A stretch of 64,000 bases of DNA from Natronomonas salsuginis (GTDB lineage: Archaea; Halobacteriota; Halobacteria; Halobacteriales; Haloarculaceae). Below, in pieces: positions 17,279-28,256 of the stretch (position 1 is the first letter of the stretch; the number at the start of each line of letters is the position of its first letter). The notes under the pieces are model-generated. The model had not been told where the DNA came from. It worked only from the letters and a program-made list of their open reading frames with translations, and did no database searches. The translations under genes and the position numbers were made by a program. The stretch is taken from contig NZ_QKNX01000003.1 of NCBI RefSeq assembly GCF_005239135.1, forward strand, positions 186,001 through 250,000, given 5' to 3'.

Positions 17279-17975
17279 ACCGGAGTTGGTCGAGAACTCC
17301 TTCGGACTCGGGGCGTTCGATCGACACATCGGTGACCGTCTCAACCACGTCACAGAGCGCGTCGTAGATGGCCGTCTCGCGAGCAGTCGCCGGCGACCTC
17401 TCGAACGTCGGGATCGCCACGTCCGCGTCTGGATGCTCTGAGGTCCGGGTGACGAACGTCGCCGACGAGTCCGTTCCGACGTCCGCCAACCGATCCTCGG
17501 TACGGGGCAGCGCCGACTGCGCACGATCGTCGTCACAGATCATCGCGACCGTCTCGACCGCGGTGACGGCCGCGACGGCCGGATTCGTCGCCACCGGTGG
17601 CGTATCGACGAGGACGCACTCGAAGTGGCGGGCCGCCTCGTCGATCAGTTCGCCGAACCGCTCGGCGGCGTCGGGGGCCTTCGCGCGAGCGAGTCGCTCG
17701 AACGGCGCGTGGGCGGGACAAGCGGCCAGCCGGCCGGCCCCCTCCATCGGCAGGTCGACCAAGCCCTCCTCCAGGGGCGTCTCCCGGAGACAGAGCGCGG
17801 TCACGTCCGGATCGAGCCGTCCGGAGACACGGTCGGAGAGTCCCTGCGTCCCGTAGGACGCGTCGAGGATTGCCGTGTCGATCCCGTTACCCGCCAGCAA
17901 TCGACCGGATTCGAGGGTCAATCTCGTGGTTCCAACTCCGCCAGCGGCACCGACGAACGCGACCGTCGTGGACAT
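17271..17975 (-). CDS. MinD/ParA-like protein with degenerate P-loop
   Basis: A 234-residue protein with the overall layout of the MinD/ParA (SIMIBI) family: N-terminal strand and loop FVGAAGGVGTT, a switch-like DTPP near residue 125 (CVLVDTPPVATNPAVAAV), and the final nucleotide-contact region. In active family members the loop is KGGxGKT; here both lysines are absent (AGGVGTT), so ATP hydrolysis is doubtful. The ATG at 17975 is preferred because it precedes the first strand directly. Haloarchaea carry such degenerate homologues; the role is unknown. Confidence 0.75.
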   Translation of the reverse strand: MSTTVAFVGAAGGVGTTRLTLESGRLLAGNGIDTAILDASYGTQGLSDRVSGRLDPDVTALCLRETPLEEGLVDLPMEGAGRLAACPAHAPFERLARAKAPDAAERFGELIDEAARHFECVLVDTPPVATNPAVAAVTAVETVAMICDDDRAQSALPRTEDRLADVGTDSSATFVTRTSEHPDADVAIPTFERSPATARETAIYDALCDVVETVTDVSIERPESEGVLDQLRFK

Positions 17976-18038
17976 ACGTACGGACGGGTCGGTTCGGAAC
18001 AAAAGCGTACTGTTCTCCAAGTGGACGTTCGTCCGCTG

Positions 18039-18467
18039 TCACTCGATGTGAGCGGCGATCCGCTCACCGATCTCGGCCTGCTCTTGATTGGAGAGGTCCG
18101 CGAGTGAGCCCATCACGGTGTGGATCGAACCGCCCCCGTCGCCCTCGAAGCGAGGGACGACGTGGACGTGGAGGTGCGGAACCTCCTGACCGGCCGCGGT
18201 GCCGTCGTTGATGCCGACCGTGGTCGCGTCGGCGTCGACGGCTTCCTCGACGGCGGGCGCGATCGTTCGGACCACCTCGAAGACGCTCTCCGAGACCTCG
18301 GGCGGGGCGTCTCGAAGCCGGGTGTGCGGTTCCCGTGGGACCACGAGCGTGTGGCCGGGGGCGAGCGGGTTCGCGTCGAGGAAGGCCACCGCGCGCTCGG
18401 TTTCGTGGACAATGTTCGCGGGGATATCACCGTCGATGATCCGTTCGAAGATCGTTCTGTCGGACAT
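18039..18467 (-). CDS. HIT family nucleotide-binding hydrolase
   Basis: A 142-residue histidine-triad protein. The triad motif HLHVHVVP is at residues 98-105, with the N-terminal FERIIDGDIPANIVHE and the ATTVGINDGTAAGQEV strand characteristic of the HINT/FHIT-like group. These enzymes cleave nucleoside phosphoramidates or dinucleoside polyphosphates; the natural substrate cannot be read here. It is a monocistronic-looking gene 63 bases from the MinD-like gene on the same strand. Confidence 0.93.
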   Translation of the reverse strand: MSDRTIFERIIDGDIPANIVHETERAVAFLDANPLAPGHTLVVPREPHTRLRDAPPEVSESVFEVVRTIAPAVEEAVDADATTVGINDGTAAGQEVPHLHVHVVPRFEGDGGGSIHTVMGSLADLSNQEQAEIGERIAAHIE

Positions 18468-18621
18468 GAATGAGATTCGGACGTCGAACCCTATGAACGT
18501 TGGTCTCGGCCCGATCCGACACCGAGCGAGTGTGTACCGTCCGCGTCATATTCATCATATAACATGTACGATCCAGCCACCGGCGACCGAACCCTTATAG
18601 CGATCCACCGCCACGGTATAT

Positions 18622-18810
18622 ATGCTAATGAGTAACGCACCCTCCGATACGGACGAATCGCCCGGATCATCGACCGAACCGCCGGAAACGCCGCTGGACT
18701 CCCAACAGTATGGACATCTTTCGCTCGACAACGGGGAGGTCGTCATCTACGACCGGAACGATCCGGAGATGTGGGTCCAATCTGACTTCGTCGTCGAAGT
18801 CGGCGCGTAG
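18622..18810 (+). CDS. Small haloarchaeal protein (DUF7331-like)
   Basis: A 62-residue acidic protein with a disordered Ser/Pro/Thr-rich first half and a conserved-looking second half (YGHLSLDNGEVVIYDRNDPE followed by MWVQSD). It matches my memory of DUF7331. A TATA-like TTATAG at 18595-18600, 22-27 bases ahead, supports the start at 18622 or the ATG at 18628. Function unknown. Confidence 0.7.
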   Translation: MLMSNAPSDTDESPGSSTEPPETPLDSQQYGHLSLDNGEVVIYDRNDPEMWVQSDFVVEVGA

Positions 18811-18853
18811 CACTGCGGCAGTTTTTTATACGACACTCGGCCTACCGACCGGT

Positions 18854-19090
18854 ATGAAAGAGCTCCTCGCTCCGATCGTTGAACTGCTGGTCTACGCGGT
18901 CATCGCGGCCGGGTTCACCGTCGCCGGCGTCCTCGCCGAACTGACGAGCGCCGAGTACCTCGCCGCCGGGAACCTGCACTTCGCGGTCTGGCTGTCCGTC
19001 ATGGGAGCGGTCGCTCTGTACGCGGGTATCGTTGCACTGGGACTCGACGAAGTCCTTCCGCGGCTCCGAGACACCGTCGACGAGTCGTAG
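18854..19090 (+). CDS. Small two-helix membrane protein
   Basis: A 78-residue protein with two hydrophobic helices (residues about 7-30, LLVYAVIAAGFTVAGVLAEL, and 40-63, LHFAVWLSVMGAVALYAGIV) and a short charged C-terminus. The open frame extends upstream, but the ATG at 18854 lies 24 bases after a TATA-like TTTTTATA (18823-18830), as expected for a leaderless gene. Similar short membrane proteins are common in haloarchaea. No function can be given. Confidence 0.75.
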   Translation: MKELLAPIVELLVYAVIAAGFTVAGVLAELTSAEYLAAGNLHFAVWLSVMGAVALYAGIVALGLDEVLPRLRDTVDES

Positions 19091-19188
19091 TGCGCAGCGA
19101 CTGAGCGTTCAAGAAAGCCGTATCCGGCGTTCACTTCGGGTCGCGTGACAGAGCGAAATCGACTACAAAAAGCGCACTGTGGGACGGG

Positions 19189-20187
19189 TCAGGGTCGAAT
19201 GATCAGTTTCCCGAAGAAGCTGTCCGCCATCACGTCGTGGTGGGCCTGACCGGCCTCTTCGAGGGTGTACTCGCGAGCGACGTCGATGACCAACTCGTCG
19301 CGCTCGATCATCCCGGCGATTCCTTCGAGCGGGGGTTTCAGGTCGGGCGTGTTGAACATCTTCATGAACTTCACGGTAAGGTTCTTCAGTCGCGGGGCGG
19401 AGGAGGCTGCAACGCCGACGGACGGGTCCATCTCCGCCTCGCCGATACCCATCACGCGAGCCTCCATGTTGGCGACCTCGGCGTCGAGATCGAGGTACTC
19501 GTCGAGGCGGTGGTCGAGGATGACGTCGACGCCGCCGCCGGACGCCTCGATGATCGCCTCGGCGAGGTCGTCGCGCGCGTAATCGAGGACGATATCCGCG
19601 CCCAGCTCGCGCACGCGATCGTGGTTTTCCGGTGACGCCGTGGCGATGACGTGCGCACCCGCGGCGTCGGCGATCTGCACCGCGGTGTGACCGACGCCGC
19701 CGCTGCCGCCGTGGATGAGACACTGATCGGAGACCTGCAGGTCCGCGAAGTCGACGAGACACAGCCACGCCGTCACGGCCGCACAGCCGACGCCGCCGGC
19801 CGTTATCAGATCCATGTTGTCCGGGAGGTGAACGACCCGTGACGTCGGGATCGCCGCGTACTCCTGGTAGCCGCCGTGAACGTGCTTTCCGGTACCCGTC
19901 CCGAAGACGCGGTCTCCGACCTCGAAGTGGGCCGCTTGGCCCGCTGCGTCGGGGTCGCCGACCCGATCGCCAACCTCGACGACCGTCCCCGCGAAGTCAA
20001 TTCCGGGGACCCACGGGAGTTCCGGCGGCGCGTACATCCCTTCGGTCATGTACGTGTCCGCGGGGTTCACGCTCGACGCGCTTATGTCGACCAGCACCTC
20101 GTCGTCGCGGGGGTCCGGGCGATCGATCTCGTCGACCTGATACATATCGATGGACTTGCCGAACTCGTGAAAGCGTACTGCGCGCAT
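19189..20187 (-). CDS. NADPH:quinone oxidoreductase family protein (MDR superfamily)
   Basis: A 332-residue medium-chain dehydrogenase/reductase. The GroES-like catalytic fold (residues 1-125) has ISASSVNPADTY and PWVPGIDFAGTVVEVG; the Rossmann fold carries HGGSGGVGHTAVQIA near residue 155. The zinc-ligand cysteines of alcohol dehydrogenases are absent, so it belongs to the zinc-free quinone oxidoreductase/zeta-crystallin group. The ATG at 20187 fits the family start (MRAVRFHEFG). It is divergent from the deacetylase-like gene. Substrate unknown. Confidence 0.9.
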   Translation of the reverse strand: MRAVRFHEFGKSIDMYQVDEIDRPDPRDDEVLVDISASSVNPADTYMTEGMYAPPELPWVPGIDFAGTVVEVGDRVGDPDAAGQAAHFEVGDRVFGTGTGKHVHGGYQEYAAIPTSRVVHLPDNMDLITAGGVGCAAVTAWLCLVDFADLQVSDQCLIHGGSGGVGHTAVQIADAAGAHVIATASPENHDRVRELGADIVLDYARDDLAEAIIEASGGGVDVILDHRLDEYLDLDAEVANMEARVMGIGEAEMDPSVGVAASSAPRLKNLTVKFMKMFNTPDLKPPLEGIAGMIERDELVIDVAREYTLEEAGQAHHDVMADSFFGKLIIRP

Positions 20188-20319
20188 GCCCACGGGTACC
20201 TTCCACGAGATAATATACCTACCCACACGTTCCCAAATCACCGCGAGCCTCCACCAGTTATTATAAAAGCCGCCTTTTACGAAAGCGTTAATCCCGTCTC
20301 CGCGAAATTGAGCAGCGAC

Positions 20320-21051
20320 ATGCGCGACGCCGAGGCACCCACACTACGCGAGTTCGAGACATGGTTGAGCCTCTTTACCGACGGTGAACTGCCCGAAAAG
20401 GACCGATGGAAAGCGTGGTTTTGCGTCGCCGAGTACGAGCTCGACGACTTCGAGGCGCAGTCGGCGATGCTGACGGATAACGACGCGTCGGGGAGTTTCG
20501 CATTTTTGGGGCGCGATGCGGACGAGCAGGCGGCGATCATCGAAACACTGGACGCTGGCGGCCACGAGATCGCGTTTCACTCCCACCGCCACCACACCTA
20601 CGCCAACCTCTCCTACGACGACGCCCACGACGCGATCACCACTGGCATGGCCGCTATCGAGGACGCCACCGGCGTCACCCCAGACGGCTTCTTCGTTCCC
20701 TTCCTCGATCTCAGCGATGGATCGGTCCGGGCGATCGAAGACGTCGGATTCGAATGGGTGCTCGGCTCCGCGGAGCGTGACTCCCACGTCGATATTCGCT
20801 CACCCGTGACGCCGTTCGACATCGCGCTGTTGCCCGACCACCCGCCGAGTGAGGTGATGGCCCAACTCCGCGAGGACGCCGGCGGAGATCGGCCGTTCCT
20901 GTTTCACCCGCCAGTCGTCGAGTACCACGATGGGCTCAACGCGTTTGAACAGTGGATCGCCGACGTCGACCCCGTCTCCGTCGCCGAACAGTTCGAGAAC
21001 GGCGGGAGCGGCGTTGTCCTCGACTGCATCCGTCCCGTTCGGATCGAGTGA
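20320..21051 (+). CDS. Polysaccharide deacetylase-like (NodB-fold) protein
   Basis: A 243-residue protein with the NodB-type layout: GGHEIAFHSHRHHTYANLSYD contains the metal-ligand H-S-H-R-H motif, followed by a helix with periodic Asp/Glu and the substrate-groove strand GFFVPF. The canonical N-terminal TFDDG motif, which supplies the catalytic base, is not recognisable; the equivalent strand reads WFCVAEYEL. It may be a divergent or inactive deacetylase. The ATG at 20320 lies about 30 bases after an AT-rich GTTAAT element. Convergent with tRNA-Cys. Confidence 0.72.
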   Translation: MRDAEAPTLREFETWLSLFTDGELPEKDRWKAWFCVAEYELDDFEAQSAMLTDNDASGSFAFLGRDADEQAAIIETLDAGGHEIAFHSHRHHTYANLSYDDAHDAITTGMAAIEDATGVTPDGFFVPFLDLSDGSVRAIEDVGFEWVLGSAERDSHVDIRSPVTPFDIALLPDHPPSEVMAQLREDAGGDRPFLFHPPVVEYHDGLNAFEQWIADVDPVSVAEQFENGGSGVVLDCIRPVRIE

Positions 21052-21138
21052 GGCAGTTTGGGGATCCAACCCTATTTATTCGCAGCTGATGCGTACGACA
21101 GATCGCGTCGCTAGCGGCGCGTTTCGCCCGATGTAAAA

Positions 21139-21214
21139 AGCCAAGGGCCGGATTTGAACCGGCGTGTAGCTGCTCTGCAGGCAACCGCGTAAGGCCAGAC
21201 TCTGCCACCTTGGC
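21139..21214 (-). tRNA. tRNA-Cys (GCA)
   Basis: A 76-base tRNA reading on the minus strand. Acceptor stem GCCAAGG pairs with CCTTGGC, the anticodon loop is CTGCAGA (anticodon GCA), and the T arm is CCGGTTCAAATCCGG. CCA is not encoded. It lies 134 bases after the 5S gene, beyond a strong terminator and behind its own TATA-like element. A T-run follows at 21134-21138. Confidence 0.95.
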
Positions 21215-21239
21215 GCGTCTAGGAGTTACGGAGACGCCG

Positions 21240-21246
21240 ATTTAAG
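21240..21246 (-). promoter_or_regulatory. TATA-like element of tRNA-Cys
   Basis: The minus strand reads CTTAAAT about 25-32 bases before the tRNA-Cys 5' end, the spacing expected for initiation a few bases upstream of the mature tRNA. Together with the terminator after 5S it implies the tRNA is transcribed separately from the rRNA operon. Confidence 0.55.
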
Positions 21247-21294
21247 CGTAGCGGTGCAAAGCGACCGCTACGTCGGCGACGACGTCACTCGCCG

Positions 21295-21337
21295 TATAAA
21301 AATACAAAACCCCCACACAGCGGATGCTGTGCAGGGG
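21295..21337 (-). terminator. rRNA operon terminator (hairpin plus T-tract)
   Basis: Just past the 5S gene the minus strand forms a GC-rich hairpin, CCCCTGCACAGC pairing with GCTGTGTGGGG (21310-21337), followed at once by TTTTGTATTTTTATA. This is an intrinsic-type terminator; T-rich tracts are the known archaeal termination signal and the stem is unusually strong. Confidence 0.75.
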
Positions 21338-21348
21338 TTGAATGAGTG

Positions 21349-21470
21349 GCAGGCGGCGAACCAGATTTCCCAGAAGCTCGCGCACTCCAGTACTCGCTGG
21401 GACGCTGGCGGGCTTATCTTCCGTGTTCGGGATGGGTACGGGAGTGGCCCCGCCGCTTTGGCCGCCTTAA
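21349..21470 (-). rRNA. rrf: 5S ribosomal RNA
   Basis: About 122 bases starting TTAAGGCGGCCAAAGCGG and containing CCCGTACCCATCCCGAACAC, the universally conserved loop. The terminal helix is closed by GGCGGC/GCCGCC. The 3' end is placed by length; it could vary by two or three bases. It follows 23S by about 112 bases. Confidence 0.95.
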
Positions 21471-21529
21471 CGCCGGTTCGTGGAGTCGAACCACGATGGT
21501 ATACCGATACCGGTGGTGCTACCGTGCTG

Positions 21530-21579
21530 TACATGCGATCCAGTTTACGCCCGGACCCGCTTCATCGGGCGGAGCAATC
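21530..21579 (-). repeat. 23S processing stem, 3' arm
   Basis: This segment is complementary over about 50 bases, with internal loops, to 24510-24563 on the other side of the 23S gene. Matching blocks include TACATGCGATCCAG and GGACCCGCTTCATCGGG. In haloarchaea such stems hold the bulge-helix-bulge cut by the tRNA splicing endonuclease to release pre-23S. Confidence 0.8.
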
Positions 21580-21582
21580 AAG

Positions 21583-24498
<2,916 letters not shown>

Positions 24499-24509
24499 TA
24501 ATGATTATA

Positions 24510-24563
24510 GATCGCTCATAAACCCGATGAAACGGGTCCAGTGAGCGTCTGGATCGCATGTAC
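24510..24563 (-). repeat. 23S processing stem, 5' arm
   Basis: Partner of 21530-21579: the two arms bring both ends of the 23S gene together. The strongest helices are the outer 14-bp block ending TACATGCGATCCAG and the inner GACCCG/CGGGT region, separated by an unpaired loop that could form the bulge-helix-bulge cleavage site. Confidence 0.8.
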
Positions 24564-24639
24564 ACACGGTTTCATGCACACATCCGTTGACTGCGGACAT
24601 GTGTCGACCCTTCCCACTCGCGCTTGCACGGAGTGGTGC

Positions 24640-24690
24640 ATCGGTTCTGCGTACCCGAATCGTGCCGCGTTCCCCACTTAAGGGACACGG
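24640..24690 (-). promoter_or_regulatory. Internal promoter in the 16S-23S spacer
   Basis: On the minus strand the spacer between tRNA-Ala and 23S contains GTCCCTTAAGTGGGG (CTTAAG box at 24677-24682), which closely resembles the CCCTTAAGT core of the four promoters upstream of 16S. An internal spacer promoter has been described in Halobacterium rRNA operons. Activity here is inferred from the motif. Confidence 0.45.
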
Positions 24691-24710
24691 TTCGACTCGG
24701 GCACGTGAGA

Positions 24711-24782
24711 TGGACCCACTGGGATTCGAACCCAGGGCATCCTCCTTGCAAAGGAGGCACTCTACCACTGAGCTATGGGCCC
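24711..24782 (-). tRNA. tRNA-Ala (TGC)
   Basis: A 72-base tRNA in the 16S-23S spacer. Acceptor stem GGGCCCA/TGGGTCC, D arm AGCTCAGTGGTAGAGT, anticodon TGC in loop TTTGCAA, and T arm CTGGGTTCGAATCCCAG. Its position in the spacer is typical for haloarchaeal and other euryarchaeal rRNA operons, where it is excised during pre-rRNA processing. Confidence 0.97.
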
Positions 24783-24787
24783 TACCA

Positions 24788-24820
24788 TTAGCCTTGACAG
24801 TTCAAAGGTGCTCGGTCGGT
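24788..24820 (-). repeat. 16S processing stem, 3' arm
   Basis: Complementary to 26450-26482 upstream of 16S: blocks TTAGCCTTG, CAGTTC and CTCGGTCGGT pair across the gene with small internal loops. This is the expected pre-16S processing stem carrying a bulge-helix-bulge motif. Confidence 0.8.
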
Positions 24821-24880
24821 CACGCATCGAGGCCGATAGCGCCAAAGGTGGGCTGAGGCGGATGCCTCAGTCCCGATCGT

Positions 24881-26348
<1,468 letters not shown>

Positions 26349-26392
26349 GTGTTCCCCGAACTTGTTACCCAGCTCGGGGAGGGTTTGGCGGG

Positions 26393-26414
26393 AACACACC
26401 CGCGTGGGTGTGTT
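26393..26414 (-). other. rRNA leader hairpin
   Basis: A perfect 9-bp stem (AACACACCC / GGGTGTGTT) with a four-base loop lies about 45 bases before the 16S 5' end. It sits inside the processing stem region and could be a leader structure or protein site. Role unknown. Confidence 0.4.
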
Positions 26415-26449
26415 ACCATCAATGTCTATCGGCGTTCGATGACAATCGG

Positions 26450-26482
26450 ACCGACCGAGTGTCACCGAACTGCCAAGGCTAA
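26450..26482 (-). repeat. 16S processing stem, 5' arm
   Basis: Partner of 24788-24820. The arm reads ACCGACCGAG...GAACTG...CAAGGCTAA on the plus strand and closes the pre-16S stem about 100 bases before the mature 5' end. Confidence 0.8.
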
Positions 26483-26596
26483 CATCAGATCCCATCTATA
26501 CGGCGGACCGCAGGGGTGGAATCCTCATTTCCTTCGGACCTGATTGTACCCCGCGACGGGTCATAAACCCATCGGAGTTCATCCGGTCCGCGAGCG

Positions 26597-26621
26597 AAGA
26601 TGGGTTCGAACCATCTTCGAC
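26597..26621 (-). other. Hairpin with T-loop-like apex in rRNA leader
   Basis: An uninterrupted inverted repeat (CGAAGATGG / CCATCTTCG) closes a seven-base loop that contains TTCGAAC, the same sequence as a tRNA T loop. It is at the predicted start site of the promoter nearest to 16S. No complete tRNA can be folded here. Confidence 0.4.
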
Positions 26622-26667
26622 CACGTTGTATCTTTTCCGAGCACCCTTGTATGTATAAGGGCGTCGA
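26621..26667 (-). promoter_or_regulatory. rRNA promoter P4 (closest to 16S)
   Basis: On the minus strand CGACGCCCTTATACATACAAGGG is followed by GCTCGGAAAAGATACAACG. It is a variant of the haloarchaeal rRNA core promoter: the box is CTTATA instead of CTTAAG and the start-site motif is less conserved than in the copies upstream. Confidence 0.65.
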
Positions 26668-26698
26668 ATCGGAAGCGAGCCGAACGGAGTCCGGTTCG

Positions 26699-26746
26699 CC
26701 TTTCGCATTTCAATCCGAGTGCCCTGTTACACTTAAGGGCATCGGA
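26699..26746 (-). promoter_or_regulatory. rRNA promoter P3
   Basis: Minus strand TCCGATGCCCTTAAGTGTAA, then CAGGGCACTCGG and GAAATGCGAAAGG. This fits the haloarchaeal rRNA consensus (TCCGATGCCCTTAAGT ... TGCGAACG) almost perfectly. It is 79-81 bases downstream of the P2 copy. Confidence 0.85.
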
Positions 26747-26780
26747 GTCAGGTCGACGCCGGAATGCGATTCCGGACCGG

Positions 26781-26827
26781 CCTTCGTATTTCAGTCCGAG
26801 TGCCCTGTTACACTTAAGGGCATCGGA
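26781..26827 (-). promoter_or_regulatory. rRNA promoter P2
   Basis: Minus strand TCCGATGCCCTTAAGTGTAA, CAGGGCACTCGG and GAAATACGAAGG. It is nearly identical to P3 over 45 bases, so the two are recent duplicates or kept alike by selection. Confidence 0.85.
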
Positions 26828-26942
26828 TCGATGCTCCGAGCGATCGGAACATCGGGCCGTCGTCGCACGCTGCTCCGAGGCCGAGTGGGCATCGGAAACG
26901 AGACGACCCGGAGGGCCATCCCGTCGGGGCACCGCGCCCCGT

Positions 26943-26992
26943 GCCGTTCGCATTCGATGCGATGGGAGTCGGCATATTAAGCCCGTCGAAGT
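26943..26992 (-). promoter_or_regulatory. rRNA promoter P1 (most distal)
   Basis: Minus strand CGACGGGCTTAATATGCC, then CGAATGCGAACGGC. The start-site motif TGCGAACG matches the consensus exactly, while the box is CTTAATA. It sits about 160 bases upstream of P2, wider than the 80-base spacing of the others. Confidence 0.65.
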
Positions 26993-26999
26993 ATGCCGG

Positions 27000-27393
27000 C
27001 TTCGTCACTCGATTTCATGCCGCTCGGGGCGTGTGAGTGGTGCACGCACTGGTTGACGCAGTTCACACATGGCGGAGTCGTTGGCGAACCGTAGCGGACC
27101 CACCCGGCTCGCGCGCGTATCTCGAAAGAGAACATCAATCATATTAAATATAAATGACACTATCGCGTATCGGACGATACAGCGTCGTGGCCACAGGCAC
27201 GACTGTTGCGCGGCTGGAAGGCGACCCCGTCATCCCACGCGCGTGCGTACGCAGAGTCGGGGCGAGTGAGTTACCGCGCGTCGAGGGGTTTCCCCGCGCG
27301 AGCCATAGCCATTGCGGTGTCCACGGAGAGCAGTCGCTCGGGGGGCGGTCGGTCGGGTAGAAATGGAGACACCCACCGCAACGTTACACCGCG
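27000..27393. other. Intergenic region upstream of the rRNA promoters
   Basis: No gene can be supported here. An AT-rich patch (CATATTAAATATAAAT, 27142-27157) precedes a 68-codon plus-strand frame at 27154 whose product is Arg/Gly/Ser-rich, not acidic, and unlike any family I know; it is probably chance or a decayed gene. The rest shows no repeat or RNA structure that I could recognise. Confidence 0.4.
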
Positions 27394-27705
27394 TTAGAGT
27401 TCTTCGAGGTGTTCGATCCCCTGTTTCGAGACGTTCGCCTCGGTGATCTCCTCGGGCATCCAGTCGGGACTGTCGTCTGGAGCCGTCTCCTCCCACGCCC
27501 AGCCCTCGTAGATGTGGACCTTCTTCGTCCCCTTCTCGCGAAGTCGAAGCTCCGTCGTCTCGGCGTCAGCCTCGCTTGCTGCCGGATCGAGTCGGCGAGC
27601 GGCCTTCAGTGCCGCCTGCCTCGGTGTTCGTCCGGAGAAAACGCTCGATTCGTCGCCGCTGTTCTCCCGAAGCGCGAAGTTTCGGGTATCGTCGTCACGT
27701 GCCAT
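27394..27705 (-). CDS. Non-histone chromosomal protein MC1
   Basis: A 103-residue MC1-family protein, which binds and sharply bends DNA in methanogens and haloarchaea. Family features are RNFALRENSGDESSVFSGRTPRQAALKAARR near the N-terminus and KKVHIYEGWAWEE in the DNA-binding face. It keeps the conserved Trp and Arg residues but is more acidic overall than methanogen MC1. A GGAGG at 27714-27718 lies upstream of the ATG, and the promoter has an AT-rich ATATATTTATATT at 27743-27755. Confidence 0.95.
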   Translation of the reverse strand: MARDDDTRNFALRENSGDESSVFSGRTPRQAALKAARRLDPAASEADAETTELRLREKGTKKVHIYEGWAWEETAPDDSPDWMPEEITEANVSKQGIEHLEEL

Positions 27706-27946
27706 GGTTTCGAACCTCCGTGTGATTTCTGAACATACGTCAATATAAATATATCCCCGGAGTCGCCCCCTTGGTACGGTTTTTTTATAAACATCTCAGC
27801 GAGAGTGACGGAACTGGCGATGAGTTGGGGGCTCGAAGCCGCTCAAATCCCCGAAACGGCGCTCGTTTCCACTCGTGCGCGCCCGATTTCGGTCCTCGCA
27901 CGGTACACTTATGTATCTCGTGTGGTGAACGACCCAACATAACGCG

Positions 27947-28144
27947 ATGGTGCGAAAGAAGAAGCTCAGCCCCAGTGGCGCCAAAGACGAGGACGGCAAA
28001 TACCACAACGTCCACGTGAACCTCCACGAGGACGAACTCGCCGTTGCCGGCATGGAGATCGGAGACGAGGTGTTCGTCCGGGTCCGTGACGGAAAGATCA
28101 TCATTCAAAGAGCCGACGCGGACGACGTCGAACACGAGTTCTAG
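27947..28144 (+). CDS. Small conserved haloarchaeal protein with AbrB-like features
   Basis: A 65-residue protein. After a basic start (MVRKKKLSPSGAKDEDG) come two strands and a turn, NVHVNLHEDELAVAGMEIGDEVFVRV, then DGKIIIQRAD. The pattern of a hydrophobic strand, G-x-x-x-GDEV and a final strand recalls the SpoVT/AbrB DNA-binding fold used in transcription factors and antitoxins. There is no partner toxin nearby. Function unknown. Confidence 0.75.
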   Translation: MVRKKKLSPSGAKDEDGKYHNVHVNLHEDELAVAGMEIGDEVFVRVRDGKIIIQRADADDVEHEF

Positions 28145-28256
28145 AGAAGGTAATTCGAACGGACCAACCGGACGATGGACGCCACCGAGGGAGCATCGCG
28201 TGACCCGAACGCCGGGAATCGCGGGGCTTAAGCGAATCCGCCGGCCCCATAGAACA

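Noticed and set aside
26597-26621. Possible tRNA because of the TTCGAAC loop
   Set aside because: No acceptor, D or anticodon arm can be built around it; only a single hairpin is present.
27154-27360. 68-codon frame after an AT-rich patch
   Set aside because: The product is basic and low in acidic residues, unlike this genome's proteins, and matches no family that I know.
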